Origin: Pohlia nutans
Taxonomy: Eukaryota; Streptophyta; Bryopsida; Bryales; Mniaceae
DNA length: 64,000 nt
Assembly: GCA_022496805.1 (NCBI GenBank)
Contig: CM040088.1
Span: 5,704,001-5,768,000, forward strand
Reading direction: 5' to 3'
In this document: positions 31,922 through 44,708 of the stretch, piece after piece
Layout of the letters: each line of letters starts with the position of its first letter
Numbering within the stretch: position 1 is the stretch's first letter
Made by a program: the position numbers and the translations under genes
Notes under the pieces: generated by a model
Database searches by the model: none
Told to the model about the DNA's origin: nothing
What the model saw: the letters and a program-made list of their open reading frames with translations, nothing else

Positions 31922-34900
31922 GATACAAACATTGACTTGTGGACCGATGGCAACATTTACCCTGTTGATCTAGTAACGGGGAAGCCACCTCCATTCAAAA
32001 CTCTTAAGGAATGCCTTCAATTCATATGCCATGGAGAGCTGGGCCTGTATGGATATACATACATATTGATGCTCCATTCTCAAGGAAGTCCTATATGGTT
32101 AGAGCTGGAAATCCGATGGAGGCAGCTGCAAGAAGAAGTGACTGTGGTGAGAGACGAAAATGCAGCCAACACCTCAAGGCTTGACCGAGAAGTGCGGTTC
32201 ATCGCAACGCGTTACAGTGACTTAGAGAAGACATGCATGGAATTGCGGGCTGAATTGCAGACTGTCCGTGATGAGATGGGCAACAAAGAGAGAACTTATA
32301 ACATGAAGGTGCAGCATCTGGAGTCCGAGGTGCACCGTTGGCAACAAGAATTTGAGCGCCTCCAGCAGAAAGCCAGTTTTGAAAAAGAGACGCCTATAGG
32401 AATTCGACGTAGGGCTCGAACACTTAGAGGGATTATTGAGTTGAATCCTGGTACAGGTGGTGCAAAACGCAGAGTGAAGCTCATGAGAACAGTGTTGCAA
32501 CCACATGTCATTGAAACTGTCAATGACCGCAACCGGGTCCAGCGTGGACGAAAGCGACTTCATGGGGATAAAGAGTCCCAAACCAGAACCGCTGTAGCTC
32601 TAGCCAGGATACTATCAAGGCATGAAGGTCTTGCCCTCGCAACCCACCCTGCTATGAGACATGTTGAGACCAAGATTGCCAACAACATTCTCCAATCAAT
32701 TGGGGAGAGAGTAGGACCGGATAAAATTCTTGTTGCTTGCGACCAGGCAGGGGTGTCCCATCGGGGATACGGTGCTATTTACAAAGCCTTGAGGGGTCCA
32801 ATTGAACTTGTGAACAAAGATATAAAAGCCAGCATTTTACCCAACCCCTATCATGTGAAATTGCTTCGGAAGGAGTTGAATGCCAATTTGCCACAGTTTG
32901 TTGGCGAATACTACCACGTTCAAGGTCGAATGACGCTGCCAACAACGTCCAAGAAAACCAAGAAATCCGATGAGATACGAAAAGATGTAGTCTTGACTGA
33001 CAATAATTCTTTATTCACTGATCTTGAGGTTGTTCAAGAAAGCATGGTGATCTTCTATGGCATCACGGAAATAGGTATGGTTCTTCCTTCATGTATGTGG
33101 CTTACTGTTTGTGCGTTTGGTGTCAGCATCCACAGTGCTTGTGTACAACAAAGAAATTAGTTTGTTGTTACAATGTGCCCTCACACCCACTTTAACTATT
33201 TGCGCAGAGTTGAGAAGGGCACCTTTGATCTTTGTCATGAAACCGGACGAGGCAGAGATTGTAAATGGAAAAAAATTTGAGCGTGTTAGTATCACATTGA
33301 TGAACAGGGCATTGGACGCAGACATTCAGAAGGATTATGAGAAGTACTTCTCAGTCCAATCGGAGCAAGAAATTTGGCAAGTTGCTACCTTCCAAGTGGA
33401 GAAGGGATCCTACGATGTTCTCTCTTGGGTATTTGCAAGATCGAAGTTCCCAATTGTGATTACATCACAATCAAATGGCCAAAAACTGCAAGTCCCTCGA
33501 GTTGGTGAATTTCATGTGGAATGACACCTCGCAGCGGATATGAAGACGATTAAGTGTATGTATGGACTTCAAACTGGGCCTGCTTGTGCAATGAACTGCA
33601 TATATTGCGAGCAAAAGAGGATTAAGCCTACAGTAGAGACAACAAGTCAGGCAAATGCTGCCATCAGAGGCCGTGGTAAACCAAACTGGGTGGAAGGACT
33701 GTTTGCCAGCACTGTAGCAGAGGAACCTTGTGACATGAATGCATCTGCAAGGTGGAGGTCCATTTTGCCAATTCCTTTGTCGAAAGTACACATTTGTACA
33801 TTGCCTGCCCATGTTCGATTAACGGAGAAGATTGTACACATGCATATCATGTAGGTTTGGAACATAAAGGACCAAAACCTTAGGGCTACTGCAATCGAGC
33901 AGATGGAGAAGTCGTTGTCAGCCATCGGGGCTCATGGTGGGAACGTGGAGATTAAGAGGGATCCCAAGCTCAGTGGTAACACTGGAAACGTGCCACAAAA
34001 ACCATCTCTCAGTGGTGTTGTTGCCACCAGACTTTTCAAACCGAGCATTTGGTCTGGCAACGATAAGGCTTGGAAAGATGTTTGTCAAGCCGAGAATAAT
34101 AATATTGGCAGTGGTGCGGACCACATTGCCAAGGCAGCTATGTGGCAAACATTTGAGGAGGTCCTACCATATTTTACAGGATTGGTGTTGACAGCAGAAT
34201 AACAAATGCAGTTCAAACAAAAGATAGAAAATTGGGGAAGGGCATATTTAAAAGCCTTTGGGGAGGAGCATGTTTCCCATTACATGGTATTTTCATTAAT
34301 CCTTAAAGTGTCAGAATTCTGTCTTTGACTTTACGGTACACTCTTCATCAGGGCAACAGGTTTTAACTTTCTTCTTCTTGATGGCAGCACGTACTTGTGA
34401 GGCACTCAAATTGGTTTGTTGAGCAATATGGTAGCTTCTATGTCTGGAGTTGCCAGGGTTTGGAGAAATCTCACCATCAAGCGAAGGCAACAAATCAAGC
34501 ACATACAGCTCATGGTGGTGGCAGAGCGCGCATCAGTGTCATTTTGCAACAATTCCAGCATTGGTACCGAAATATACAACATCGATACAACAAGAAATTG
34601 GAGTGTTTAAGAGTTGTCCATACCCCAATCGATGATGCAAGATACGCAGCTGTATGCAGAAGACGCGAGCGGTGGCATCAATCAAGTGCTGCCAGCGCGT
34701 TAGAGAACTGGTGGTCAAGATGAAAGTGTGTTGGCAAAGCGTGGGTAAATGGAGACTCCGTTCGAGGTGGGGGGGGATGGCTTCGTGGAGGAAGAACCGG
34801 AATGGAATTGCAATGGGGACATAGTTGGAAATGAGGGCGACGATGAGGAACTAAGGGATGCTGCCAACATTGTGGACATCCAGGATGTTGCCAGCGAAGT

Positions 34901-34928
34901 GGACATTCAAGATGCTGACAACGAATAA
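31922..34928 (+). pseudogene. Decayed transposase-like gene of an unrecognised family
   Basis: Coding-like blocks are 31922-33074, 33208-34286 and 34388-34720, joined by two good introns: GATAG|GTATGG...TGCGCAG|AG (133 bp) and CATG|GTATTT...GGCAG|CAC (101 bp). In order they show a coiled coil (about 32095-32380), a basic segment, CDQAGVSHRGYGAIYKALRG, a cysteine cluster GPACAMNCIYCEQKR, then across the second intron HYM|HVLVRH, and CQGLEKSHHQAKA with HGGG. An acidic frame at 34749-34928 may be the tail. In-frame stops at 33522 (TGA), 33852 (TAG) and 34200 (TAA) break it. The 5' end lacks an ATG and abuts the CACTA MITE. The motif layout resembles large uncharacterised transposon proteins; RNase H-like function is inference. 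Confidence 0.6.
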
Positions 34929-35947
34929 GGCAAATACATTTAAATTTCCCATTTCGGATATACGGAATATGGTTGACCAATACTGTTCTAACTTCAATAT
35001 ATTTTTTCTATTTGTACAGCTTGACATTATATTATGACATGTACTACATCCCCAATTTTCATATTCCTTCTCAATTTGTAACTGATTGTGTAGGCTAGTA
35101 CTTTCATGGATACATGGTTAGATTTTTGTTCCATAAGTTTTAGAGTCTCCATCCTGTTCGTCTCACTTTTATTTCCCTTTCCTAATCTCCTACCCTCTAT
35201 TTGTTATTTTGCTTTCTCTCGGTATCTCTTTTTTTAATATTATTATCTTAATAAGCATACTAAATAGTATTTTAAATAGTGAATGTTATATACTAATGTT
35301 AAAAATCACACCTGGGAAATTGTATGGTACAAAAGGCATGGTCTCACTCCTGTTCCTCTCGCTTTTGTCCTCTTCTCTAAACTTCTCCCCTTCATTACTT
35401 ATTTTTCTCTTTCTCTCTCCCCTTCCTTCTTTTCAAAGAATTCTTTATTTTATTATTTGTTATTCTTATCTTTTATTTTTTTAGAAATTTTTTCATGGTC
35501 TCACTCCATTTCCATTTCGATATTTGATCTGTTTTCGGGATATCACTTCTAAGAATACTTGGAGTTCATATAATTCAAGGTAAAAAAGGAATTCCTCGTA
35601 TTTGTAGAATTCATCTAAAATGGCTACTAAATTACATGGATTTTGATAGTTCAATAATTTGGCCAGTCCAATCAAAAATCCCTCGCCATAATGACCCCAA
35701 CAAGCAATCTTATTAATCATGCTGACGAGTCATCCATACCTTCAATTTTATTTTATGACATGTTATTGTGCACCCCATCAAAAAATCACATTTACTTGCA
35801 AATCCATGAACCCTAACACCCTAAATAAACATTGACAATGACATGTAAATGCAATTTACTTGCCACCAACCCTTTTATAAGCTAGGGTAGGGTTTAGGGG
35901 CTTCATGAAGAGAGGCTTGATGAATAATTGAGGAAGAGAGGTTTATA
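34929..35947. other. AT- and pyrimidine-rich spacer
   Basis: CT-rich stretches at about 35130-35230 and 35335-35440 look like a diverged tandem duplication (both contain CCTGTTC, then CTCTCGC/CTCACT and TTCTCC/ATCTCC). No gene is recognised. Confidence 0.35.
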
Positions 35948-36544
35948 ATGAAAGGCTTTATGAAGGGAGACTTGATGAATCCTGAATCTCCACACTTCAT
36001 TTCCATTTCCCATACTTTGTATGTATACTCTTCCCATTTCCCATACCTTGCATGTGTACTCTTCCCATTTCCCATACCCTGCCCATGTATACTCTTCCCA
36101 CTCTGCCCCAACCCATTTTCCATACGCTCCCCCAGGTCCCACTTTGGCCTCAGAAACTCATACCTCAGTCGTCACCTTGTTGATGGCAGCAGAAGCCCTT
36201 GCATTCCCAACGCCATCGTCCCACTGACAAGCCACCTGCTGCAACGGAAGTCGCCTAGGGTGCGTGTGAAGGGCGAACGCACAGACCGACAAGCGGAGCG
36301 TGAGTGGACAAAGCTACATTGTTGCATTGGACGTGCTTGCGGGCGCGGTGGCGGTAAAGGAGACCAGGCGAGCCATCGGAACGTGAAGGTAAGCAGGCAT
36401 TTGTTATTTTGCTTTCGTTTATTTCCATTTGGTCTTGCGCTGGAGAGCCTCAATGGCGACCATAAACCCTACGCCTTGAATGGAGATTGTGTTGCAACTT
36501 CTCTTCAGCCATGGCAGCTGAATTTTTGGCCAAATTGTGTTTGA
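35948..36544 (+). other. 198-codon open frame, unrecognised, containing a 31-bp minisatellite
   Basis: The first third is a repeat: about 3.7 units of 31 bp (CCCATTTCCCATACCTTGC plus ATGTGTACTCTT) at 35999-36115. The remainder is GC-rich and encodes a basic stretch (KSPRVRVKGERTDRQAERE) with no family I recognise. GTGAAG|GTAAGC near 36385 could be a splice donor. It may be a gene edge or a captured fragment; I do not claim a protein. Confidence 0.2.
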
Positions 36545-38817
36545 AATGAAGATAGAACTTATAGCTGAAGCCCTCCATAGTCGTTGATGGGAATGGCGCA
36601 TCGGAAAAAAGGGAAGACAGAGGAGAACAAAGAAAAGGATACCGAAGTGGTTGTTGCCAACAAAGATGCGGACCAGGCATAATGTGCCATGGCAAGCCAC
36701 GTTACATACCACCGCACCTACATTTGTGGAATCTACGGAAATGGAAGAATGACAATTACATAAAAGCTCCCTCCTAGTGCCGAAAATCACTCAAAGTTAA
36801 CTGCTGCTTTTCTGCAAAAACCGGTCTTATCTCCTTGCCACATCACCTGCCACCTAGGTTCGGCATTCCCTAACTTGCGATGGTCTGAACACGCCACAGG
36901 ATAATGGAGTAACACCGGCGCTCTTACCTCTCCCTAAGGCCAGGTGCGAACAGAGCTTAAGGCAGCTCAAGAATGTTTTGTTTGACTATTGCTGTGGAAT
37001 AAATCATCTATTTTTTATTAAAAATAAAAGATAAGACTGAGAAGTCAACCCTGTGCATTTCCTTGCAATCCTACAGCTATAGTGAACATTGATGTTCCAA
37101 AATTCAGGCTGCACCTAACTCAGCACAGGTTTTTCATAATAGGGAAATTAGCCCTAATTCGTACAAATTGTTAAGTTTTCAATTTAACTTGGCATGTTCT
37201 TTTTTAATTCAAATGTACGAAATTATATGAACTAGCTAGGCTACTCTGAGAATTTGTTGAAAAAAAATTCAGTCCATCTGCCTTTATGGATTCTATGTTT
37301 ATAGTGATCAAGGTGAAGTAGAAACTTTGGTTGCAACTTGCTTAACAAGGTCATTAGATTTTGACTATGCAAATTAAAATTGGGACTATACAACTTTGAA
37401 GTTTTTGAACATTTCATTAATGATCATGTTAGTTACATGTCTGCCAAATTTGATAAATAATTGAGGTGTTTAATATACCCAATATCATCTTGCATTAAGA
37501 GGATGTTCAAAAAACGGCGACTACACTTCTCGCTACACTTGCAAGACTTCAAACTCTTTTTAAGAACTCAAATTTTGAAAGAATCACAATCTCCATAGTG
37601 AATATAGAGCTTTGTTCTCCTAAATTGATCACCAAAAAAAAAATCCTCCAAAAACATTCATCTCATGATATTACACTAGAATTTGACCTACTAGACTAAA
37701 AATTGCTCCAAAGTTGTCATTTCTAGTACGTTGACCAAGTTTTGTTTTTAATTTTAAATTTACTTTAAATGTTGGACTACTATGAAAATGTTTGGAAAAT
37801 TATCAGCCCATATGTCTTAATGAATCTTAGTATATTAACCGTCGAAGTGAAGGCAAAAGATCCCGGCAAAAGATATTAACGATCAAAGTGAAGGCGAGTT
37901 TCTTTTTCAAAGCTTGATTGACAACTCACCCCCTCTATTAGCACCTTGCCAAAACTCCCTTAGAGTTTCAAGCCCCAAGACATTTGAGTTCACTACCAAA
38001 TGCAAAAAACATTGTATTTTCACAAAACTCATACAAGCCTCAATAAATACTTTGAAAATATACATTTAGAGTTGACTTTGTAGCATCCTACTTAAATTCT
38101 CAAAAAGCTCTACAAAAACTTATTGTTTTTTTGAGGTTAATCATCATTTCCCAAAGGACTAAGCGAACAACTCATTCTCAAAATGATTTAAATAAAATTG
38201 CTTCACACGTCATCTATAGTATCGATGGTCTATATGTACATTCTTAAAATGTCAATGTTGTGTATATTCTTAAAGTCAATATGTAATCGTTTAAGATTGT
38301 CCCAATGTCTATGCTGGCAAGATCACCGTGCATTATGCCAAATCTTTGATTTCTTTGATAAAATAAATTTTGGCATATACAATATTCACAAATATTATTC
38401 AAGATTCATTTTCCACCATAGAAAAGTAATCTCCCAAAAAATTTGGCATTCATTTTTTCAAATATTACCTGCCCTCCACGTATGGTATAAAGACCCTTGT
38501 GGCTGACCAGGCATGATGTAGTACAGATGGCTAACTTTGTCGCTATAAATTTGATGCGCAAGTTTCACCCTCCTACAAAGAGACCATCCTTGACTGAATG
38601 AAACTAGTAAGTATGGAAAAAATTGAGCATTTTGAGCACAGGCTGGACACATCACAAGCATGGCCCCTTGAAGGACCGACTCCCTTCTCAGCAGACAGTA
38701 CATGATTGGCTTCACATTAGTCGCATGATCAACTGACCACCGTAGTACCATAACAGGGTCGCAACCTCGGGAGCCAATATGTATTATTTTTTGTAAAAAA
38801 GTTCACTTCTCAAATCT
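36545..38817. other. Long AT-rich stretch without a recognised gene
   Basis: About 36550-36960 keeps the higher GC of the previous region; beyond it the sequence is AT-rich. A minus-strand frame at 38458-38751 has coding-like composition (MCPACAQNAQFFPYLLVS) but no family I can name. No repeat termini were identified. Confidence 0.3.
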
Positions 38818-39084
38818 TAAACCAATCACAAGATGACATGTGGCACTTATGATAAATAAATAAATAAATTTATGTCAAGAATGAGCACGATGTAGGATAC
38901 TTGTCAAACCTCACTTGGAACCGATTGCTAGTCATAAGTTAGAGCCAAAAGAGTTCATGAGAATTTAAATTACAGGAGAATAGTTTATATTTTTATTCGA
39001 ACTCTACCCTATGGTTAGTTTCAACATAAATTAATTGATTGTCGTTCAAAAGAAAGTGCTACGTGTCATCTTGTGATTGGTTTA
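38818..39084. mobile_element. MITE with ~30-bp inverted termini
   Basis: TAAACCAATCACAAGATGAC at the left is matched by GTCATCTTGTGATTGGTTTA at the right; the inversion continues through GTGGCACTT and AAGTGCTAC. No certain target duplication. Confidence 0.65.
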
Positions 39085-40118
39085 GGGTAGCGTGGACCTC
39101 TAACGTGGAAATTCAATTTTGACACCAATCAGATCCTTGCGGTGGGTGCGAAGGTGGGAAGATTATATTGGTTGACTATTAATATAAGTTACAACCTAAC
39201 GTCTCCGTACAATTAAGGGGCACCACCATGCCAATCTTTTTAAAGAATTTCAAGGTTAAATTTTTTGACCCTTTTCGTACGAACTTTTGGAGGGTGTCTT
39301 GAACTAGTTGTCAATGAGTCGATGTTTTATTGTTCTTTGAGAAAGTTAGTTAAATGTTTTGCTTTCTCTTTCCAAGATGTCAAAGATTCAAAGTTTGGGG
39401 TATTTTTCAAGCCACAACTTGCAGTTCTCGTTGGTCACACAAATCTCATTCACGGCAACTTTCACTTGCAATATTTGTTTCTTTTACTTTCGATTTGTTT
39501 TTTTAGTGGTTCAAAACATGCAATGCAGGATGATTCTAAATTTCTAATGTAAAAGGGATGATCACCTTCGCAGCTCTAGCAATATTTAACATATATTAAC
39601 TTGTTGTGTACTGGATTGACAATATTTTGATGTATTAGCCATGGGTTCTTGGTCTGCGTGTTGCACTCCAGACAAAGGGGGACTTTTCCGAAAATGAATG
39701 GATCATATCATACCATCAAGTCTCTCATAGTACCATAGGCCAAAATCACACGACATACATGTAGGGACAATTTTGATTGTGTCTAGGAATATCATGATAG
39801 GTGTTGATGTGTTGTCAAACTATGCATGAATTGACATAAACAAATTCTAATTTTTTTTGCATTTGTTTACATTTTGAACCGCTTTTTTCTGTCACGCTTT
39901 CTTGTGTCACATTATGGTATCTGCATGGAATATTGGATGTTGTGTATGCATGATGTGATTGGAGAATCTCCACATGTTGTGCACATTGTTTGTCAAAGGC
40001 ATGACATAAAAGTTATGAATGTATTGAACACTAGGAGTTACTATTTGTTTCTTGTTTCTTCTATGCCTTGTCATCACTGCTTTTGTCATGTAAAACTTCC
40101 AAACATAAATCCAAGTAA
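39085..40118. other. AT-rich spacer, nothing recognised
   Basis: Open frames of about 93-95 codons exist (39265-39552, 39874-40155) but show no family features. Confidence 0.3.
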
Positions 40119-40646
40119 AACACGCAATTCGCTATTTACGCACTTGGCCATATAATCATGCACTTGCCCCCCGGAAGCATTAAAAAAATTGTTTAAATTT
40201 TTTTCTAAAAAACGACCATTTTTGTCGTTCTACAATTATTTTCATTATTTTATTTTTGGATTTCGTCTTCTTTTTTGTTTAGGGCTCATGAACCCTGAAA
40301 ATAGAAATTTAAAAAAATAAAAAAGTTATTTTTATTTTTATTTTTATTTTTATTTTTTTTATTTATAATTTTTAGTCTGCTGTGGGCTAGTGGGTGCGCG
40401 GCCGTGCACCCACTCCCTCATTTTCTCCTCTCTTCCTCTCCCTCTCTCCCTCTTCTCTCTCCCCTCTTCTCTCTCCCTCTCTCCCTCTCCCCTCTCCCCT
40501 ATATATATGAGGAGACAAAAGAAGAGGGAAGAGGGAGAGGGACAGGAAGAGAGGAGAAATGAGGGAGTGGGTGCACGGCCACGCACCCACTAGCCCATAG
40601 CAGACTAAAAATAAATTTTTTAAAAAAAAAAAAAAAAAAAAACAAC

Positions 40647-40711
<65 letters not shown>

Positions 40712-41220
40712 ATCCTCCGCCGTTTAGGGTTCAGCCGCTGGCGGCTGAACTCTAAATTTTTATTTTTATTTTAAATTTCTATTTTCAGGGTTCATGAGCA
40801 CTAAACAAAAAAAGAAGACGAAATCCAAATAAATAAATAAATAAGTTTTTTTGTTTTTTTTGGTTTTTTGGTTTTTTCTCCTTGGTGCGGGCGAAGGGTT
40901 TGCGACTGCCACAAGAGGAATGAAAAAATATAGAAGAAAAAGAAGAAGACAAGAAAGAAGACAACAAGGAAGACAACAAGGAAAAGAAATTGAAGACAAG
41001 AAAGAAATAAGATAAATAAAACAAGATAAAGATAAGATAAAAGAAAAGATAAAGATAAGAATAAAAAATAAATTAAATAATTGTTTGTTTATAATGAAAG
41101 TAATTGTAAAACGACAAAATTGTTCTTTTTTATAGAACTTTCCACACAAAAAAGTTTAAGCAAGATTTGCTCATGAAATGAACGCACTTGGCCAAGTGCA
41201 TAAATAGCGAATTGCGTGTT
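40119..41220. mobile_element. 1.1-kb hairpin element with long inverted arms
   Basis: Ends AACACGCAATTCGCTATTTA and TAAATAGCGAATTGCGTGTT are inverted. The arms continue inward through AGGGCTCATGAACCCTGAAA (about 40281) and its inverse (about 40783). The loop has a second GC-rich palindrome at 40383-40613 (GTGGGTGCGCGGCCGTGCAC and inverse, with CCCTCTCC tracts), then an A run and about 60 T (40650-40709). A truncated copy lies at 17824. No coding capacity; no clear target duplication. Confidence 0.7.
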
Positions 41221-42236
41221 GTACTAAGTCTTCAAAGCTCATGTGGCTCATTCTACCTTCGGTTCATCCCACTTCATGTGTGTTGCTCAAAGTAGAACAA
41301 AAAACCAATGAATTGAAAAAAATTCTCTAGTTGACAATCATGTGGTTTGCACCATAGTCTATTCATTATTTGAAACATTAGCACCAATAATTATTTAAAC
41401 TTTATTTGATGTACTTTCATTCAAGACACGGAACATCAACTTCCAATTGTAGTTATAATTGTAAATCGGGGATCTTAGTATATAGTCCATTCATTAAAAT
41501 GAAAACTTAGAGTTTCTTGTTGTTCTCGTCACTATCGTGTAAATTTTTTTGTAGGGACTTGATTGAATGAATTTTTGATTTCTGCTCGTTTCAAAAGGAA
41601 AAGGGTTATTTTTTTCTTTACACAATATAGTTACATTGGGAAGTATAAAAATTATAAAATCTTATAATTTTTTAAAATATGAAATTTATGATTATTTTTC
41701 TTTCTATTTTTTTTTAAACAATCACAATAATATAATTCAATAGAGATAGTTGTAGTGCTATTAATGGTGTTTCTTGTTTCTTTTCTTTTCTTCCTCCCAT
41801 TTTGAACATATGCATCCAAAGGAATTGAAGTCATACTTCAAATGTTTAATTTTTGAAAAATAAAAAGAAACCAACGGAAAACAACCCAAGGTATGCAACT
41901 ATCTTTCTTGTAACTTTTATTTAATGACATATGATGCTTTACAATGCATTATAATGTGTTATGATTTATTTTGTTCCAAGAAACTCTTGTAGTCTTTGAT
42001 TGAAGGAGTTTAATTTTACATTTATATATATTTATACCTAACACTCTTTGATAGAAAAACACTTTAAGAACCTAAATATTTTCTTTTATTAGTACTTGAG
42101 ACAGAGGAAAAACCACCCAAGTATTTTGAGACTAATATTGAGCTTTGATAAATATTCATTAGTTCTTGTATAATTTCATTCTATAATTGACAAATCCAAC
42201 CACCAAGTGGTTTAATTCCATAAAAAATATATGTTG
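41221..42236. other. AT-rich spacer, nothing recognised
   Basis: No gene, RNA or element terminus was found here. Confidence 0.3.
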
Positions 42237-42244
42237 CATATACA

Positions 42245-43245
42245 CTTGGGGAGGTAACTATTGGAATTTTAGAAAACCACGTGAGATAAAAAATAGGGTC
42301 AATTAAATTTGTTTAGGGTAAAATTTATAATTTTGTTAGATCTACCATAGCATTGGAAATATGTCCCTTACATGATTATATGTAAAATAGGGTGGTGGAT
42401 AATTCCTCCATTTTAGTAATCAATAGGAAAAAAATAGCCAAATAGGGTCATAGACATAGGATCCCTCTAAAAGTGTGTAGTAGGATTAGTAGAATAATTA
42501 TGGGTTTGACTACTTGGATGAAGAAGTGTGTAGTTTCTATCCAAATTTGAATCAAGCGCGTTAGTATGGAGGAAATGTTGTGAGATTTTTTAGAGGGAAA
42601 GAATGTGCTGGCGCTCCTCCACGGCTGTTGGGTTTTGCAACGGCGTTGAACATGTGGGACCTTGCTGGATGCTTAGAACTTGACAGCCTCCACTATCACC
42701 TTCAACCGCTTCCTGTGATCGGTTTTGGTTTTGTCACAACCTCAGTCCTCGATCGTCAAGCTCACACTTTTTTTGAGCATTTTCTAGGGTTTCTTTCATG
42801 CATATTGATGCTGCAGAGTGGCCACTTCCTTTGCAATGTTTTCCGCGTGTATTTGGTTTAGGGTTTAGCTTTCATGGTTCGTCTCTTCTTTGTTGGTTTT
42901 GTGATTAGGATTTCGCTCAAGTTTTGGTAGAGCGATTTCAGGGTAAGGCTTGCTTAGGGTTTGAGTAAGCATAGATGGTTAGGTGAAGCGTGGAGTTCGG
43001 TTTCGCAATGCTATAGTATTCCGTCCACTATTTGGTACTTGTACAATTTATAAAAAAAATATTGTGCGAAAAATTAGCCTCTCTAAACAATTACAAATAA
43101 ATATAGGGTGCTAAAAAATACGTCAAAGTAGCTTTTTATCTACAAATAGGGAGGGAAAAATATTGAAAGGTGCATAAATATCCCCTATTAAATACCCTAT
43201 TATTGCACGTGGTTACAAAACGTAAGGGTGTGTGATCGCCCCGAG
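42245..43245. mobile_element. 1-kb non-autonomous hAT-like element, forward copy
   Basis: It begins CTTGGGGAGGTAACTAT and ends GTGTGATCGCCCCGAG. An exact 8-bp duplication CATATACA flanks it (42237-42244, 43246-43253). The middle (about 42590-43020) is GC-richer, with CTCCACGGCTGTTGGGTTTT and CTAGGGTTT-type leader-like sequence, and looks like captured host DNA. A 93-codon frame at 42580-42861 lies in that part. A reverse-oriented copy is at 45782-46776. Confidence 0.75.
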
Positions 43246-43253
43246 CATATACA

Positions 43254-44704
43254 AGTATATAACGAAGAACCAAACACATTTTAGCAACTCTTGAAGTTCA
43301 AAAAAGAATTTGATCCCTTATTTTGATTTCAATTGGTGTAACTGCAATGGTGGGACTAATACTCTAATTTGAAAAAGAAGCCAATTCAATGCCAATAGAT
43401 TGTATGCAACTATGTGTTGATGTCATTCTTGAAACACACAAATTTGAACAATACCATAGGTGGAGGGCACGGTCAGTACATCTATGCCAAATATTTAATT
43501 AAAGTGGAAAAGTAGATTTGGCATAACTAATAAATTATTAAAAATTCAGTTCTTTTTTCAATCAAATATTATAATTCGGCAATAACTAGGTGATATATCA
43601 AGGATATATGGAAATTAATCACATTTAAAAATATGTGTTGTATAAAGGAAAAAGCCCTGTGGTTTATACAAAATGCAGTACACTAGTGCCACAATGCATG
43701 TGGGATATGTACAACTCCTCTCACTTCTTGTCAACTCACTCTTACTAACCAGGTAAACTTGTTTCACATAAATGTACATAATTGAAGAAAATTGACTTCA
43801 AATCACAAAATTCTTTTTAGAGGCCAAACTTGATTACTCAATTGTGCAACTTTTCTTGGATGAACAAATCTCAAAATAAGTTAGTCTACTATGCACAATT
43901 GAGCCCCATTGATTCAACTCATGCACATCCCTTCGGGCACATACTTCAACAACCTTAGTGAAATTTATCCATATCTCATGTATATAATCATTGGTAAAAG
44001 AAGTTAGCACAAGTTAAAGCACAAGAATGAAACAAGTTAGTTTTGACGGCAAGCCTTGATCCAAAACTAAGAAATTCAATAAATTTAATTTTCCAAAACG
44101 AAGCCTAGTCCCTTTTAGGAAAAAGAATATAAAAGGAAAATTTTCCAACTTTTAAAAATAGATTATGGCTTAATCCCTAGAGGACCATGTTCATCCCTAA
44201 AATTTTATCACTTTTTATAATGCTTCCAAGGACATATTTGTATCTCTTAATTGGTGTGCACGTAGAAAACTTCACTGTTGAAGTTCAAAGAGGACTTAGA
44301 CGTAAAATTGTAAATCGATTTTCAAGACAATCTACCCTATAGATTACATCATTATAAAGTTTGATCATGAATTCTAGAACCATGATTAGCGTTTGAAATT
44401 TCCCGGGCATACAAAGATGTATTGTATCTAGGTGCTCACAAATAATAGTGGTCTAAAACTAAACACAACAACAATGACTAATTGATTCCAAAAGATTTAT
44501 GTTTGAGTGAAGTGACTTGGTGGTGATTGGTTGAGTCGGTGTTTTTTATTTATTTTGAAACACTCATATAATCTATGTTCCTATGTAGTGTTCTATATAG
44601 TATTTGAGGGTCTTAAATTAGTTGAATGGAATTTATTTATTTTCAAAATTTCAACAATTCCTGTGCTACAAAACATTTGAGGACCCTTAGAGTGCAGTTG
44701 CATA
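43254..44704. repeat. AT-rich spacer with a dispersed repeat
   Basis: About 43655-43985 is the inverted relative of 9955-10290. TTAATCCCTAGAGGACC at 44170 resembles a TTAA-type left end without a clear partner. No gene is recognised. Confidence 0.4.
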
Positions 44705-44708
44705 TTAA

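Noticed and set aside
34287..34387. Frameshift in the transposase-like relic
   Set aside because: GT-AG borders with a pyrimidine tract, and restoration of HYM|HV in phase, show it is an intron.
40387..40713. Poly-Lys frame of 108 codons and its opposite-strand partners
   Set aside because: They come from the poly-T tract and GC-rich palindrome of the hairpin element.
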